From NCBI RefSeq assembly GCF_001443045.1, contig NZ_LKPJ01000003.1:287935-351934 (forward strand): a DNA stretch of 64,000 bases, written 5' to 3'. Of this stretch, positions 43,858-53,291 are shown in pieces. A program made the position numbers and the translations under genes. Under the pieces are notes generated by a model that had not been told where the DNA came from, searched no databases, and saw only the letters and a list, made by a program, of their open reading frames with translations. Every line of letters starts with the position of its first letter. Position 1 is the first letter of the stretch. Origin of the DNA: Burkholderia ambifaria (GTDB taxonomy: Bacteria; Pseudomonadota; Gammaproteobacteria; Burkholderiales; Burkholderiaceae).

Positions 43858-44616
43858 TTACTTGATATCTTTCCAGTACGCGGCATTGAGCCGCCAGGAC
43901 AGGAAAGTCAGGACACCGAGAAAGATCAGCACCCACACGCCGAGGCGTTTGCGGGTCTGCTGGGCCGGCTCGGACATCCATGTCATATAGGCCACCAGGT
44001 CGGCCACCGCAGCGTCATAGTCCGGCGGCGACAGCGTCCCCGGCGTGACTTGCTGGAAGCCAACGAGCGTGTGGACCTTCTCGCCCGTCTCCTCGTCCGT
44101 CTTGTCTTCGAATTTGGCAGTGCGCTGCCCCTGCAGTTGCCACAATACATGGGGCATGCCGACGTTCTCGAACACCGCGTTGTTCCAGCCGGTCGGCCGC
44201 GTATCGTCGCGGTAGAAACTCCGCAGATACGTGTACAGCCAGTCGCGGCCGCGCGCCCGCTCCTCGACCGACAGGTCGGGCGGCGTAGTGCCAAGCCAGT
44301 TCTTCGCGTCGTCGGGCCGCATCGCAACGGACATCGTGTTCCCGACCTTGTCGGTCGTGAACAGGAGATTCGTTTCGATCTCCTTCTGGGATATGCCCAG
44401 ATCCGTCAGACGGTTGTAGCGCATCAGGTTCGCGCTGTGGCAGTTCAGGCAATAGTTTACAAACAATTGCGCGCCGTGCTGAAGCGAAACGAGATTTTCC
44501 GTGTTATCGGGCGCCCGGTCGAGCGGAAAATTACCTTCCGCGCGCACGGCCGGCGCCGCCAGCAGCGCAACGGCCGTCGCCCCGATCAGCGCGAGCGTCG
44601 AAAGCAGTTTCTTCAT
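43858..44616 (-). CDS. petC: Cytochrome c1, ubiquinol-cytochrome c reductase
   Basis: A 252-residue subunit of the bc1 complex. It has an N-terminal signal peptide (about 1-26, PAVRA-EG), the haem c site CLNCH (C56, C59, H60), and MRPDDAKNWLGTTPPDLSVE. A C-terminal membrane anchor is at about 224-243 (VWVLIFLGVLTFLSW). It passes electrons from the Rieske centre to soluble cytochrome c. It is the third gene of petA-petB-petC, 21 bases after petB. Confidence 0.96.
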   Translation of the reverse strand: MKKLLSTLALIGATAVALLAAPAVRAEGNFPLDRAPDNTENLVSLQHGAQLFVNYCLNCHSANLMRYNRLTDLGISQKEIETNLLFTTDKVGNTMSVAMRPDDAKNWLGTTPPDLSVEERARGRDWLYTYLRSFYRDDTRPTGWNNAVFENVGMPHVLWQLQGQRTAKFEDKTDEETGEKVHTLVGFQQVTPGTLSPPDYDAAVADLVAYMTWMSEPAQQTRKRLGVWVLIFLGVLTFLSWRLNAAYWKDIK

Positions 44617-44637
44617 GTCGTTCTCTCCTCGCTCACG

Positions 44638-46017
44638 TTAATGGGGCTTGAAGCGCACCCGTTCCGGCGGCTGCTTGAACGTGCCAAGCGGCGTCCAGAC
44701 GGGCATGCCGAGGAAGAACGCGAAGTAGATCAGCGCGCAGCCCTGCGCAATCAGCGTCGCGGCCGGCGATGGCGGCCGTGTGCCGAGGAACGCGAGGGTC
44801 AGGAACGCCGCGACGAAGATCCCGAGGAACACCTTGTGGAACAGCGGCCGGTAGCGGATCGACTTCACCGGGCTGCGGTCGAGCCACGGCAGGAAGAACA
44901 GCGTGATCACCGCCGAGCCCATCACGACGACACCCCAGAACTTCGACTCCGTCAGGAACATGAACACGACGATCGCCGCGGCCAGCACCGGCAGGCCGAC
45001 CTTCCACTTGCCGCGCGCGCGGATCAGCGCGAGCACGCCGAGCAGCGCAATCACGATCATCAACACGATCTTGAACGGGTCGGTGGTCGCACGCAGCATC
45101 GCGTAGAACGCGGTGAAATACCAGACCGGCGCGATCTCCGGCGGCGTCTGCAGCGGGTTCGCCGGGACGAAGTTGTTCGACTCGAGGAAGTAGCCGCCCA
45201 TCTCCGGCGCGAAGAACACGATCAGCGCGAACACCATCAGGAACACGCAGACGCCGAAAAAGTCGTGCACCGAGTAGTACGGGTGGAACGGGATGCCGTC
45301 GAGCGGGATGCCGTTCGCGTCCTTCTTCGCCTTGATTTCGATACCGTCCGGGTTATTTGACCCCACTTCGTGCAGCGCGACGAGGTGCGCGATCACGAGG
45401 CCGACCAGCACGAGCGGAATCGCGATCACGTGAAACGCGAAGAAGCGGTTCAGCGTGACGTCGGAGACGACGTAGTCGCCGCGGATCCACAGCGACAGGT
45501 CCGGGCCGACGAACGGGATCGCAGAGAACAGGTTCACGATCACCTGCGCGCCCCAGAACGACATCTGGCCCCACGGCAGCAGGTAGCCGAAGAACGCCTC
45601 GGCCATCAGGCACAGGAAGATCGCACAACCGAAGATCCACACGAGCTCGCGCGGCTTGCGGTACGACCCGTACATCAGCCCGCGAAACATGTGCAGGTAC
45701 ACGACGACGAAGAACATCGACGCACCGGTCGAGTGCAGGTAGCGGATCAGCCAGCCCCACGGCACCTCGCGCATGATGTACTCGACCGACGCGAACGCAA
45801 GCGTCGAGTCGGGCTTGTAGTTCATCGTCAGGAAGATGCCCGTGACGATCTGGTTGACGAGCACCAGCAGCGCGAGGGAGCCGAAGAAGTACCAGAAGTT
45901 GAAGTTCTTCGGCGCGTAGTACTCGGAAACGTGCTTCTTCCAGGTGGACGTGAGCGGGAAGCGCTGATCGATCCAGCCGGTGAGACCTGTCGTGGAGACT
46001 TCCTTGTTGTCGGCCAT
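44638..46017 (-). CDS. petB: Cytochrome b, ubiquinol-cytochrome c reductase
   Basis: A 459-residue membrane subunit with the quinone sites and two b haems. Recognised segments include WYFFGSLALLVLVNQIVTGI, RYLHSTGASMFFVVVYLHMF, GYLLPWGQMSFWGAQVI and FHVIAIPLVLVGLVIAHLVA, with the haem-ligand histidines. The quinol-oxidation motif PEW appears as PPEIAPVWY. Start 46017 overlaps the petA stop (TGATG). Confidence 0.96.
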   Translation of the reverse strand: MADNKEVSTTGLTGWIDQRFPLTSTWKKHVSEYYAPKNFNFWYFFGSLALLVLVNQIVTGIFLTMNYKPDSTLAFASVEYIMREVPWGWLIRYLHSTGASMFFVVVYLHMFRGLMYGSYRKPRELVWIFGCAIFLCLMAEAFFGYLLPWGQMSFWGAQVIVNLFSAIPFVGPDLSLWIRGDYVVSDVTLNRFFAFHVIAIPLVLVGLVIAHLVALHEVGSNNPDGIEIKAKKDANGIPLDGIPFHPYYSVHDFFGVCVFLMVFALIVFFAPEMGGYFLESNNFVPANPLQTPPEIAPVWYFTAFYAMLRATTDPFKIVLMIVIALLGVLALIRARGKWKVGLPVLAAAIVVFMFLTESKFWGVVVMGSAVITLFFLPWLDRSPVKSIRYRPLFHKVFLGIFVAAFLTLAFLGTRPPSPAATLIAQGCALIYFAFFLGMPVWTPLGTFKQPPERVRFKPH

Positions 46018-46637
46018 CACGCTTCTCCTTTCTCGTCCTTGCCGATCACGAGGGTCGTTGCTGACGTGAACATGTAGGGCGGGATGTCGAGATTCTGAGG
46101 CGCCGGTTTGTTCTTGAACACACGGCCGGCGAGGTCGTAGGTCGAACCATGGCACGGGCAGAGGAAACCGCCCGGCCAGTCGTCCGGCAGGTTCGGCTGC
46201 GGACCCGGCGTGAAGCGTTGGCTTGGCGTGCAGCCGAGGTGCGTACACACGGCCATCACGACGAGAATGTTCTTGCGATCGGCCCGCGAGCGATATTCGT
46301 TCGCGCAATACGCGGGCAACGGCATCGTATAGGGCTTTTCGGAGGTCGGATCGGCCACTTCCTTGTCGGCCTTGACCACGTCGGCCAGCATCGAATCGGT
46401 GCGGTTCAGGATCCAGACCGGCTTGCCGCGCCACGGCACAGTGACCATTTCGCCGGGCTTCAGGCCGCTGATGTCGACCTCGACCGGGGCTCCGGCCGCT
46501 TTCGCTTTCGCGGACGGCGCAAGCGACGCCGCGAAAGGTATGACGGTGGCTACGCCTCCCACGCCACCTGCTACGGATGTCGCAATCAGCCAGGTACGGC
46601 GGCCGCTGTCGACGCGTTTCTCTTCCTTGTCTCGCAT
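46017..46637 (-). CDS. petA: Rieske iron-sulfur protein, ubiquinol-cytochrome c reductase
   Basis: A 206-residue protein. A twin-arginine N-terminus (SGRRTWLIATSVAGG) with one membrane anchor is followed by a flexible Ala-rich hinge. The Rieske domain has CTHLGC (131-136) and CPCHG (160-164) holding the 2Fe-2S cluster. The start at ATG 46637 (MRDKEEKRVDSGRRTW) is chosen for its match to the family N-terminus. ATGs at 46682 and 46715 would add 15 or 26 residues without clear purpose. Export would depend on the Tat system encoded at 49057-50668. Confidence 0.93.
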   Translation of the reverse strand: MRDKEEKRVDSGRRTWLIATSVAGGVGGVATVIPFAASLAPSAKAKAAGAPVEVDISGLKPGEMVTVPWRGKPVWILNRTDSMLADVVKADKEVADPTSEKPYTMPLPAYCANEYRSRADRKNILVVMAVCTHLGCTPSQRFTPGPQPNLPDDWPGGFLCPCHGSTYDLAGRVFKNKPAPQNLDIPPYMFTSATTLVIGKDEKGEA

Positions 46638-46855
46638 CACACGCCCCACTTCTGAGTTGGATTTTCCGTCACGACTTTCCATTCCGCCGCTAGTTTGCTC
46701 GAATGGAGTCGCCATTTACAAGGCCCGGAGATGAAAATCCCTTCGAAGTGATTGATAGTTAAGGGTTATCCCCCACTATCGGAGCGATTAAATCATTTCG
46801 TTTTTAAGCATCCACTACATTGTGAAATTTCGATGCGCTGCCGCAAATCCGTCGG

Positions 46856-47602
46856 TCAGACCGGGTTATGAATATCGATAAAAAGGTGTTCGATATCGAA
46901 TTCTTCGGACAAGTGGCGCCCAAGCGCCTGGATTCCGTAGCGTTCGGTCGCATGGTGCCCTGCCGCAACGAACGCGACGCCGCTCTCGGCCGACGCGTGC
47001 GTGACCGGTTCCGACACCTCGCCGGTCAGGAACACATCGGCGCCGGCGTCGATCGCCGCGTCGAAATAGCTCTGCGCTGCGCCCGTGCACCACGCGATGC
47101 GGCGCAGTTGCATCTCCGGATCGCCGAGCACGAGCGGCGTGCGGCCAAGTGTGCGCCCGACCTTCGCGACGAAGTGCTCGAGGGAGACAGGCATCGGCAG
47201 CGTGGCCATCCAGCCGAGGTCGCCGTCGCCGAAACGCTGTTCGCCGATCAGCCCGAGCTTCTCGCCGAGCTGCGCGTTGTTGCCGAACTCGGGGTGCGCG
47301 TCGAGCGGCAGGTGGAACGCGAACAGATTCAGGTCGTTCGCAAGCAGCAGCTTCAGGCGCTGGTACTTGCGGCCGGTGATCTGCGGCGCCTCGTTGCGCC
47401 AGAAGTAGCCGTGATGGACGAGCACCGCATCCGCCCCCCATTCAAGCGCAGCCTCGAGCAACGCGACCGACGCCGTCACGCCGGTAGCGATCTTCTCGAT
47501 CTTGCGGCGCCCCTCGACCTGCAGGCCGTTCGGGCAATAGTCCTTGAAGCGCGCGGTTTCAAGGGTATTGTTCAAGTACAATTCAAGTTCGATCCGATCC
47601 AT
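46856..47602 (-). CDS. NIF3/YbgI-family metal-binding protein
   Basis: A 248-residue member of the Nif3-like dinuclear metal family (YbgI/YqfO). Conserved pieces are [49 protein letters not shown] with metal-binding histidines, [15 protein letters not shown], and the late [14 protein letters not shown]. It has been called a GTP cyclohydrolase I type 2 homologue, but its function is not settled. It starts only 21 bases from the divergent protease gene. Confidence 0.9.
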   Translation of the reverse strand: MDRIELELYLNNTLETARFKDYCPNGLQVEGRRKIEKIATGVTASVALLEAALEWGADAVLVHHGYFWRNEAPQITGRKYQRLKLLLANDLNLFAFHLPLDAHPEFGNNAQLGEKLGLIGEQRFGDGDLGWMATLPMPVSLEHFVAKVGRTLGRTPLVLGDPEMQLRRIAWCTGAAQSYFDAAIDAGADVFLTGEVSEPVTHASAESGVAFVAAGHHATERYGIQALGRHLSEEFDIEHLFIDIHNPV

Positions 47603-47623
47603 ATAAACCTCTAATCCATTCAG

Positions 47624-48829
47624 ATGCTTAGACGCTTCTGGCTGTTCTTCGCGCAGGCGGTGACCGTACTGCTCGCGCTGATGTTCATCGTCGTGACGCT
47701 CAAGCCGCAATGGCTGCAACGGCAAGGACAGCTCGGCAAGCAGCTCGCCACGCCGATCGTCGCGCTGCGGGAAGTCGCGCCGGGCATCGGCGGGGCACCG
47801 GCGACCACGTCGTACGCCGAGGCTGCGCAAAAGGCGATGCCCGCCGTCGTCAACGTATTCTCCAGCAAGGATGGCTCGCTGCCGCCCGATCCGCGCGCGA
47901 AAGATCCGCTGTTCCGCTACTTCTTCGGCGACCGCAACGCCCGCAAACAGCAGGACGAACCGGCCGCCAACCTTGGCTCCGGCGTTATCGTGAGCCCGGA
48001 AGGTTACATTCTAACGAACCAGCACGTCGTGGACGGCGCCGACCAGATCGAAGTCGCGCTCGCCGACGGCCGCACGGCCACCGCCAAGGTGATCGGCAGC
48101 GACCCCGAAACCGATCTCGCCGTCCTGAAGATCAACATGACGAACCTGCCGACGATCACGCTCGGCCGTTCGGACCAGTCGCGGGTCGGCGACGTCGTGC
48201 TCGCGATCGGCAACCCGTTCGGCGTCGGCCAGACGGTCACGATGGGGATCATCAGCGCGCTCGGCCGCAATCACCTCGGCATCAATACGTTCGAGAACTT
48301 CATCCAGACCGACGCGCCGATCAATCCCGGCAACTCGGGCGGCGCGCTGGTCGACGTGAACGGCAACCTGCTCGGCATCAACACGGCGATCTATTCGCGC
48401 TCGGGCGGCTCGCTCGGCATCGGCTTCGCGATCCCTGTATCGACCGCGCGCACCGTGCTCGAAAGCATCATCACGACGGGCTCGGTCACGCGCGGCTGGA
48501 TCGGCGTCGAGCCGCAGGACGTCACGCCGGAGATCGCCGAGTCGTTCGGGCTCCAGCAGAAATCAGGCGCGATCGTCGCCGGCGTGCTGCAGGGCGGCCC
48601 GGCCGACAAGGCCGGCATCAAGCCGGGCGACATCCTCGTGAGCGTGAACGGCGATGAAATCACCGATACGACGAAGCTGCTGAACACCGTCGCGCAGATC
48701 AAGCCGGGCACGCCCACCAAGGTGCATGTCGTGCGCAAGGGCAAGGAGTTCGACGTGAACGTCGTGATCGGCAAGCGCCCGCCGCCGCCGAAGCAGACGC
48801 TCGACGAACAGGACAGCGACAGCGAGTGA
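47624..48829 (+). CDS. DegQ/DegS-like periplasmic serine protease with one PDZ domain
   Basis: A 401-residue trypsin-like protease of the HtrA family. A single N-terminal membrane anchor (residues 5-25) suits a DegS-like, inner-membrane-tethered, periplasm-facing enzyme. The catalytic triad is H134 (TNQHVV), D164 (ETDLAVLK) and S238 (PGNSGGAL). A single PDZ domain spans about 290-380 ([39 protein letters not shown]). Many HtrA members have two PDZ domains. No rseA/rseB genes adjoin it, so a DegS role in a sigma-E cascade is not shown. Confidence 0.93.
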   Translation: MLRRFWLFFAQAVTVLLALMFIVVTLKPQWLQRQGQLGKQLATPIVALREVAPGIGGAPATTSYAEAAQKAMPAVVNVFSSKDGSLPPDPRAKDPLFRYFFGDRNARKQQDEPAANLGSGVIVSPEGYILTNQHVVDGADQIEVALADGRTATAKVIGSDPETDLAVLKINMTNLPTITLGRSDQSRVGDVVLAIGNPFGVGQTVTMGIISALGRNHLGINTFENFIQTDAPINPGNSGGALVDVNGNLLGINTAIYSRSGGSLGIGFAIPVSTARTVLESIITTGSVTRGWIGVEPQDVTPEIAESFGLQQKSGAIVAGVLQGGPADKAGIKPGDILVSVNGDEITDTTKLLNTVAQIKPGTPTKVHVVRKGKEFDVNVVIGKRPPPPKQTLDEQDSDSE

Positions 48830-48885
48830 CGCCCGCCGGGTGGCGCGCCTGCACCGCTTGCAGGCGACAGCAGACGGAAATGAAT

Positions 48886-48912
48886 AAGGGCAGCCTCATC
48901 GGCTGCCCTTTT
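48886..48912 (+). terminator. Rho-independent terminator after the HtrA-like protease
   Basis: AAGGGCAGCC (48886-48895) pairs with GGCTGCCCTT (48901-48910), loop TCATC, then TT. It lies 57 bases past the stop codon. The 227-base gap to the tatC end contains nothing else. Confidence 0.85.
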
Positions 48913-49056
48913 GCTTTGCATCGAAGCGCTTTCGTCGCGGTGAAGCTGCGTTCGCCGTCACCGTCCGCCCCTTTCGATCGATCGCCCTGCGTCAACATTG
49001 CAGTGCGAGCGCATCGGCGGCGGTCACCATGCCTGCCGCCACGCGCCATTCCTTCG

Positions 49057-49839
49057 TCAACTTGCGGCGCCGTTCTCCGCCTCGGGTTCTTCAGTCGGCT
49101 TCGGCACGAAGAATCGCGCGGCAAGCAGGCCGACCTCGAACAGCACGACGAGCGGCAACGCGAGCATCAGCTGCGAAAACACGTCCGGCGGCGTGACGAC
49201 CGCCGCGACGACGAACGCGCCGACGATCACGTACGGCCGCATCTCCTTCAGCTTCTTCAGCGTCAGCACGCCCATCCGGACGAGCAGCACGACGATGATG
49301 GGCACCTCGAACGTGACCCCGAATGCGATGAACATCCCGAGCACGAAGCTCAGGTAGTTGTCGATATCGGTCGACATCTCCGCGCCGAGCGGCGCGTTGT
49401 AGTGCGCCATCACGCGGAAGATCGTCGGGAACACGAGGAAGTACGCGAACGCCATCCCGCACAGGAACAGCACGTAGCTGCTGCCGACGAGCGGCGCGAC
49501 GAGCTTCTTCTCGTGCTGATACAGCCCCGGCGCGACGAACGCCCAGATCTGGTACAGCACGACCGGCAGCGCGATCACGAGCGCGACGAGCATCGTGACC
49601 TTCATCGGCACAAAGAACGAACCGGTGACGTCGGTCACGATCATCCTGCCGCCCTTCGGCAGGTTTTCCATCAGCGGCCGCGCGAGCAGCCGGAAGATGT
49701 CGGGCGCCCAGTACACGAGCCCGAGGAACACGACGATCACGGCCAGCCCTGCGCGAATGATGCGATCGCGAAGCTCGACGAGATGGGAAATGAAGGTTTC
49801 TTCCGGGGCGTCGCCCGGGTTCTGCTGGGGGTCGCTCAC
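49057..49839 (-). CDS. tatC: Sec-independent protein translocase TatC
   Basis: A 260-residue six-span membrane protein, the twin-arginine signal receptor with TatB. Family blocks are FISHLVELRDRIIRAGLAVI near the N-terminus, then MTDVTGSFFVPMKV-like VTGSFFVPMKVTMLVALVIA, YQIWAFVAPGLYQHEKKLV, and GVTFEVPIIVVLLVRMG. It is last of tatA-tatB-tatC and lies 41 bases downstream of tatB. Confidence 0.96.
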   Translation of the reverse strand: MSDPQQNPGDAPEETFISHLVELRDRIIRAGLAVIVVFLGLVYWAPDIFRLLARPLMENLPKGGRMIVTDVTGSFFVPMKVTMLVALVIALPVVLYQIWAFVAPGLYQHEKKLVAPLVGSSYVLFLCGMAFAYFLVFPTIFRVMAHYNAPLGAEMSTDIDNYLSFVLGMFIAFGVTFEVPIIVVLLVRMGVLTLKKLKEMRPYVIVGAFVVAAVVTPPDVFSQLMLALPLVVLFEVGLLAARFFVPKPTEEPEAENGAAS

Positions 49840-49880
49840 ACCGGCCCTCGGTAGGATTGACGAGCGAGCATGCGCTCGGC

Positions 49881-50411
49881 TCAGAAGAAGCGCGTCGGCC
49901 GGCGCAGGCTGGCCGGCTGGTGGCGCGCGACACGCGCGGCGCCCGACTGCACGTGCGTGCGGCGGGTCGTCGCACGCTTGTACCAGACAGGCGTCGCCGC
50001 CTGTTTCACCCGCCAGTTACGACGCTTCGGCGCGAGCGCGGCCGCGCTGCCGCGCCACGACGGCGCCGCGGGTGTGTCGGAGCCATACGTGCCGGCATCG
50101 ACCGAGCCCTCGTTAAGACCGCCGACCGCGGAATTCCACGTGTCGTTCAGGTCCTTCTCGTGCTCGCGCAGGTTGTCGTGAATCGTCGTCTCGACATTGC
50201 GCGCGGCCGTCTCGAAATCGGTCTTCATCGTCCGCAGCGCGTCGAGTTCGATTTCGCGCGAGACCTCGGCCTTCACGTCGTTGATGTACCGCTGCGCGCG
50301 GCCGAACAATGCGCCAGCCGTGCGCGCAACGCGCGGCAGGCGCTCGGGGCCGAGCACCACGAGCGCGACGACGCCGATCAGCGCCATCTTCGAAAGACCG
50401 AGATCCAGCAT
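49881..50411 (-). CDS. tatB: Sec-independent protein translocase TatB
   Basis: A 176-residue protein with an N-terminal hairpin-type membrane span (MLDLGLSKMALIGVVALVVL) and the GPERLPRVARTAGALFGRAQ amphipathic helix of TatB. A charged, extended C-terminal region follows, longer than needed for function and rich in Arg/Ala. It forms the receptor complex with TatC. It lies between tatA and tatC. Confidence 0.94.
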   Translation of the reverse strand: MLDLGLSKMALIGVVALVVLGPERLPRVARTAGALFGRAQRYINDVKAEVSREIELDALRTMKTDFETAARNVETTIHDNLREHEKDLNDTWNSAVGGLNEGSVDAGTYGSDTPAAPSWRGSAAALAPKRRNWRVKQAATPVWYKRATTRRTHVQSGAARVARHQPASLRRPTRFF

Positions 50412-50437
50412 CGCGAATGCCTGTCAGCGTGCCGGCG

Positions 50438-50668
50438 TTATGCCTTGTTCGAGTCGGAACGCGTCGTTTCCTTCGCGTTGACGTCGACCGAATCCGAGCG
50501 CGGCAGTTGCTGCGCGTCCGCCGGCGTCTCGCCTTCCTTCATGCCGTCCTTGAAACCCTTCACGGCGCTGCCGAGGTCATTGCCGATGTTGCGCAGCTTC
50601 TTCGTACCGAAAACCAGCGCGACGATCAGCAGCACGATCAGCCAGTGCCAAATGCTCAATCCACCCAT
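50438..50668 (-). CDS. tatA: Sec-independent protein translocase TatA
   Basis: A 76-residue pore-forming protein. It has a single span [20 protein letters not shown], then the amphipathic helix [20 protein letters not shown] and a charged tail. Start 50668 follows the family; upstream residues in the frame do not belong to TatA. It lies 26 bases before tatB. The first gene of the tat operon is preceded by the HIT gene 93 bases away, which may be co-transcribed. Confidence 0.94.
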   Translation of the reverse strand: MGGLSIWHWLIVLLIVALVFGTKKLRNIGNDLGSAVKGFKDGMKEGETPADAQQLPRSDSVDVNAKETTRSDSNKA

Positions 50669-50761
50669 GATGAAACCTCTCCTCAACCACGCCGCGTCGC
50701 GGCGCAAATCGCCGGCGGCACGCCGGCTTCGACTATCGATGCGGGGAAACGCCCCGCCACG

Positions 50762-51127
50762 TCAACCCATCCGCAGCCACGGGCGCGGGCCGGCCAGGAT
50801 ATGCGCGTGCAGGTGGTAGACCTCCTGCCCGCCGCCCGGGCCCGTGTTGATCACCGTGCGAAAACCGGTTTCGCCGCCCGTGTACGCGACGCCGAGCTGA
50901 TCGGCCAGACGCGCGACGAGCAGCATCAGCCGGCCGAGCATCGGCGCATCGGCCTCGCTCGCCGCCGACAGCGTCGGCAAGTGCCGGCGCGGAATCACGA
51001 GCACGTGCGTCTCGGCCGCCGGGCGGATGTCGTGGAATGCGACGAATTCGTCGTCCTCGTGCACCTTCGTGCTCGGGATCTCGCCCGCCGCGATCTTGCA
51101 GAACAGGCAATTCGGATCGTGACTCAT
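50762..51127 (-). CDS. HIT-family (HinT-like) nucleotide-binding protein
   Basis: A 121-residue histidine-triad hydrolase. CLFCKIAAGEIPS gives the zinc-type cysteines near the N-terminus (C7 and C10), ADDEFVAFHDI-type nucleotide contacts follow, and the triad is HLHAHILAG near residues 107-115. HinT enzymes hydrolyse AMP-lysine or related phosphoramidates. ATG 51127 is preceded by AGGAGCAAC. Confidence 0.93.
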   Translation of the reverse strand: MSHDPNCLFCKIAAGEIPSTKVHEDDEFVAFHDIRPAAETHVLVIPRRHLPTLSAASEADAPMLGRLMLLVARLADQLGVAYTGGETGFRTVINTGPGGGQEVYHLHAHILAGPRPWLRMG

Positions 51128-51156
51128 GTTGCTCCTGCGAAACGCCCGCTCGCCGG

Positions 51157-51549
51157 TCAGAACCAGGCCTGCGGATCGAGCGTCTTGTTGTCGTTCAGGT
51201 ACAGCCAACCCTTGATGATACGGTACAGCGTCCAGATCCATGTGACAAACATGACAACGAATCCCACCGCCACGAACATCAGCGCGAAGCCGATCACGTA
51301 CGCGATCAGCGCGCGCCAGAACGTACGGATCTGCCACTCGAAATGGTCGGCGTACGGCGTGCCGGCCACGTCGCCGCGCTTCACGTAGTTGATGATGATC
51401 GCGATGATGCCGGTGACGCCGCCCGTCAGCCAATGAATCGCGTAGAGGCCGTACAGCACGTGCGTCAGCGTGCGCAAACCGTTCAGTCGCTCGGCGTCCG
51501 CTGCGCTCGGCACCGACGGTGTCGGAAACTGGCTCGGCGTATCGGTCAT
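51157..51549 (-). CDS. DUF4870-like membrane protein
   Basis: A 130-residue protein with three hydrophobic spans (LTHVLYGLYAIHWLTGGVTG, IIAIIINYVKRG, and ALIAYVIGFALMFVAVGFVV). A short Pro-rich N-terminus precedes the spans, and it ends WLYLNDNKTLDPQAWF. It belongs with small DUF4870-type proteins of unknown role that commonly lie between his and tat genes in Burkholderia. Start 51549. Confidence 0.78.
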   Translation of the reverse strand: MTDTPSQFPTPSVPSAADAERLNGLRTLTHVLYGLYAIHWLTGGVTGIIAIIINYVKRGDVAGTPYADHFEWQIRTFWRALIAYVIGFALMFVAVGFVVMFVTWIWTLYRIIKGWLYLNDNKTLDPQAWF

Positions 51550-51620
51550 GATGCTACCCTCGTCAGATGACAATTCTTACAGCTTACCGCACTGTTGCCG
51601 GCGCGGCAGGCCGTCGGCCG

Positions 51621-51986
51621 TCACCCGCCGTTTTCCTCGCGCTCGCGGCGCTTGCGCAGCGCCTTTTCCTCGATGCCCGACAGCCCTTCGCGACGCTCGA
51701 GCTCGGCGATCACGTCGGCCGGGCTCAGGTCGAAATGCGACAGCATCACGAGGCAGTGGAACCACAGATCGGCCACTTCGCCGACCAGCGCCGTCGGCGC
51801 GCCGCCCTGGCGCACGTCCTTCGCGGCCAGCACGACTTCGGTTGCTTCCTCGCCGATCTTCTTCAGCACCGCGTCGTCGCCCTTGTGGAACAGGCGCGAT
51901 ACGTAGGATTGCTCGGGGTCGCCGCCCTTGCGGCTATCGATCACGGCCGCGAGGCGCAGCAGCGTGTCTTCGGTCGATTGCGTCAT
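51621..51986 (-). CDS. hisE: Phosphoribosyl-ATP pyrophosphatase
   Basis: A 121-residue MazG-fold enzyme, the second step of histidine biosynthesis (PR-ATP to PR-AMP plus PPi). The motifs [12 protein letters not shown] and [14 protein letters not shown] carry the metal-binding acidic residues. Here it is separate from HisI, not fused as in enterobacteria. ATG 51986 overlaps the hisI stop (ATGA). Confidence 0.95.
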   Translation of the reverse strand: MTQSTEDTLLRLAAVIDSRKGGDPEQSYVSRLFHKGDDAVLKKIGEEATEVVLAAKDVRQGGAPTALVGEVADLWFHCLVMLSHFDLSPADVIAELERREGLSGIEEKALRKRREREENGG

Positions 51987-52399
51987 TTGTAGATGTGTTC
52001 GGGATCTTTCAGCACCGGATCGACCGCGACCCAGTCGCCGCTGTCCACGTTGCCTTCGAATTTCTGGAAGAAGCACGAATGCCGGCCGGTGTGGCATGCG
52101 ATGCCCGACACCTGTTCGACCTTCAGCAGCACGACGTCCTCGTCGCAGTCGAGCCGCACCTCGTGCACGTGCTGCACGTGGCCCGACTCCTCGCCCTTGA
52201 ACCACAGGCGCTTGCGCGAGCGCGAATAATAGACCGCGCGCTGCGTCTCGATCGTCTTCGCCAGTGCCTCGCGGTTCATCCACGCGAACATCAGCACGTC
52301 GTTCGTCGACGCTTCCTGCGCGATCACCGGCACGAGGCCGTTGTCGTCCCAGCGGACCTTGTCGAGCCACGCGGGCAGGGATTTCGTTTCCGTATTCAT
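51983..52399 (-). CDS. hisI: Phosphoribosyl-AMP cyclohydrolase
   Basis: A 138-residue zinc/magnesium enzyme, third step of the pathway. It shows [36 protein letters not shown], and the zinc-binding region [13 protein letters not shown] then [11 protein letters not shown]. It overlaps hisF at its start and hisE at its end, so hisF-I-E form a coupled block. Confidence 0.96.
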   Translation of the reverse strand: MNTETKSLPAWLDKVRWDDNGLVPVIAQEASTNDVLMFAWMNREALAKTIETQRAVYYSRSRKRLWFKGEESGHVQHVHEVRLDCDEDVVLLKVEQVSGIACHTGRHSCFFQKFEGNVDSGDWVAVDPVLKDPEHIYK

Positions 52400-53172
52400 C
52401 ACAGCCTCACCGGGATGCCCTGGTCGGACATGAAGCGCTTCGCCTCGCCGACCGTGTGCTCGCCGTAGTGGAAGATGCTCGCCGCCAGCACCGCGTCGGC
52501 ACGGCCGTCCTTGATGCCGTCGGCCAGGTGCTGCAGCGAGCCGACGCCGCCCGATGCAATCACCGGCACCGGCACCGCATCCGACACGCCGCGCGTGAGC
52601 GCGAGGTCGAAGCCCGACTTCGTGCCGTCGCGGTCCATGCTCGTGAGCAGGATCTCGCCCGCGCCGAGCTCGGCCATCTTGCGCGCCCACTCGATCGCGT
52701 CGAGGCCCGTGTTCTTGCGGCCGCCGTGCGTGAAGACTTCCCAGCGCGGCGCTTCGCCGTCGGCCGACACGCGCTTCGCGTCGATCGCGACGACGATGCA
52801 CTGCGAGCCGTACTTGTCGGCCGCGTCGCGCACGAGTTGCGGGTTCGCGACCGCCGACGAATTCATGCTGACCTTGTCCGCGCCCGCGTTCAGCAGGCGG
52901 CGCACGTCCTCGACGGCGCGCACGCCGCCGCCGACGGTCAGCGGAATGAAGACCTGCGACGCGACGGCTTCGATGATCGGCAGGATCAGGTCGCGCTGGT
53001 CGGAGGTCGCGGTGATGTCGAGGAACGTCAGTTCGTCTGCGCCCTGGTCGTCGTAGCGGCGAGCGATTTCGACGGGGTCGCCGGCATCGCGCAGTTCGAC
53101 GAAGTTGACGCCCTTGACGACACGCCCGGCAGTCACGTCCAGGCAGGGGATGATGCGTTTAGCTAGAGCCAT
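52399..53172 (-). CDS. hisF: Imidazole glycerol phosphate synthase, cyclase subunit
   Basis: A 257-residue TIM barrel that uses ammonia from HisH to form IGP and AICAR. The first catalytic aspartate is D12 ([15 protein letters not shown]) and the second is in VVAIDAKR. The phosphate-binding loops [10 protein letters not shown] and ASGGVGSL are present. It is encoded two genes after hisH, with hisA between. Confidence 0.97.
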   Translation of the reverse strand: MALAKRIIPCLDVTAGRVVKGVNFVELRDAGDPVEIARRYDDQGADELTFLDITATSDQRDLILPIIEAVASQVFIPLTVGGGVRAVEDVRRLLNAGADKVSMNSSAVANPQLVRDAADKYGSQCIVVAIDAKRVSADGEAPRWEVFTHGGRKNTGLDAIEWARKMAELGAGEILLTSMDRDGTKSGFDLALTRGVSDAVPVPVIASGGVGSLQHLADGIKDGRADAVLAASIFHYGEHTVGEAKRFMSDQGIPVRL

Positions 53173-53223
53173 GATGTTGCGCCAAATGCCGCGATGGGTG
53201 GCCGATTGCGGACGGCCGGGTTC

Positions 53224-53245
53224 GGGCGCCTCGCGCGAGGCGCCC
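53224..53245. repeat. Perfect palindrome in the hisA-hisF gap
   Basis: GGGCGCCTCGCG continued by CGAGGCGCCC forms a near-complete 22-base palindrome centred at 53234/53235. It lies in a 119-base intercistronic gap of the his operon and may stabilise or process the transcript. Confidence 0.6.
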
Positions 53246-53291
53246 GGTCGGGGCCGCCTGCTGGCAGCCCCGGCGAACGGAACGACCGCGC

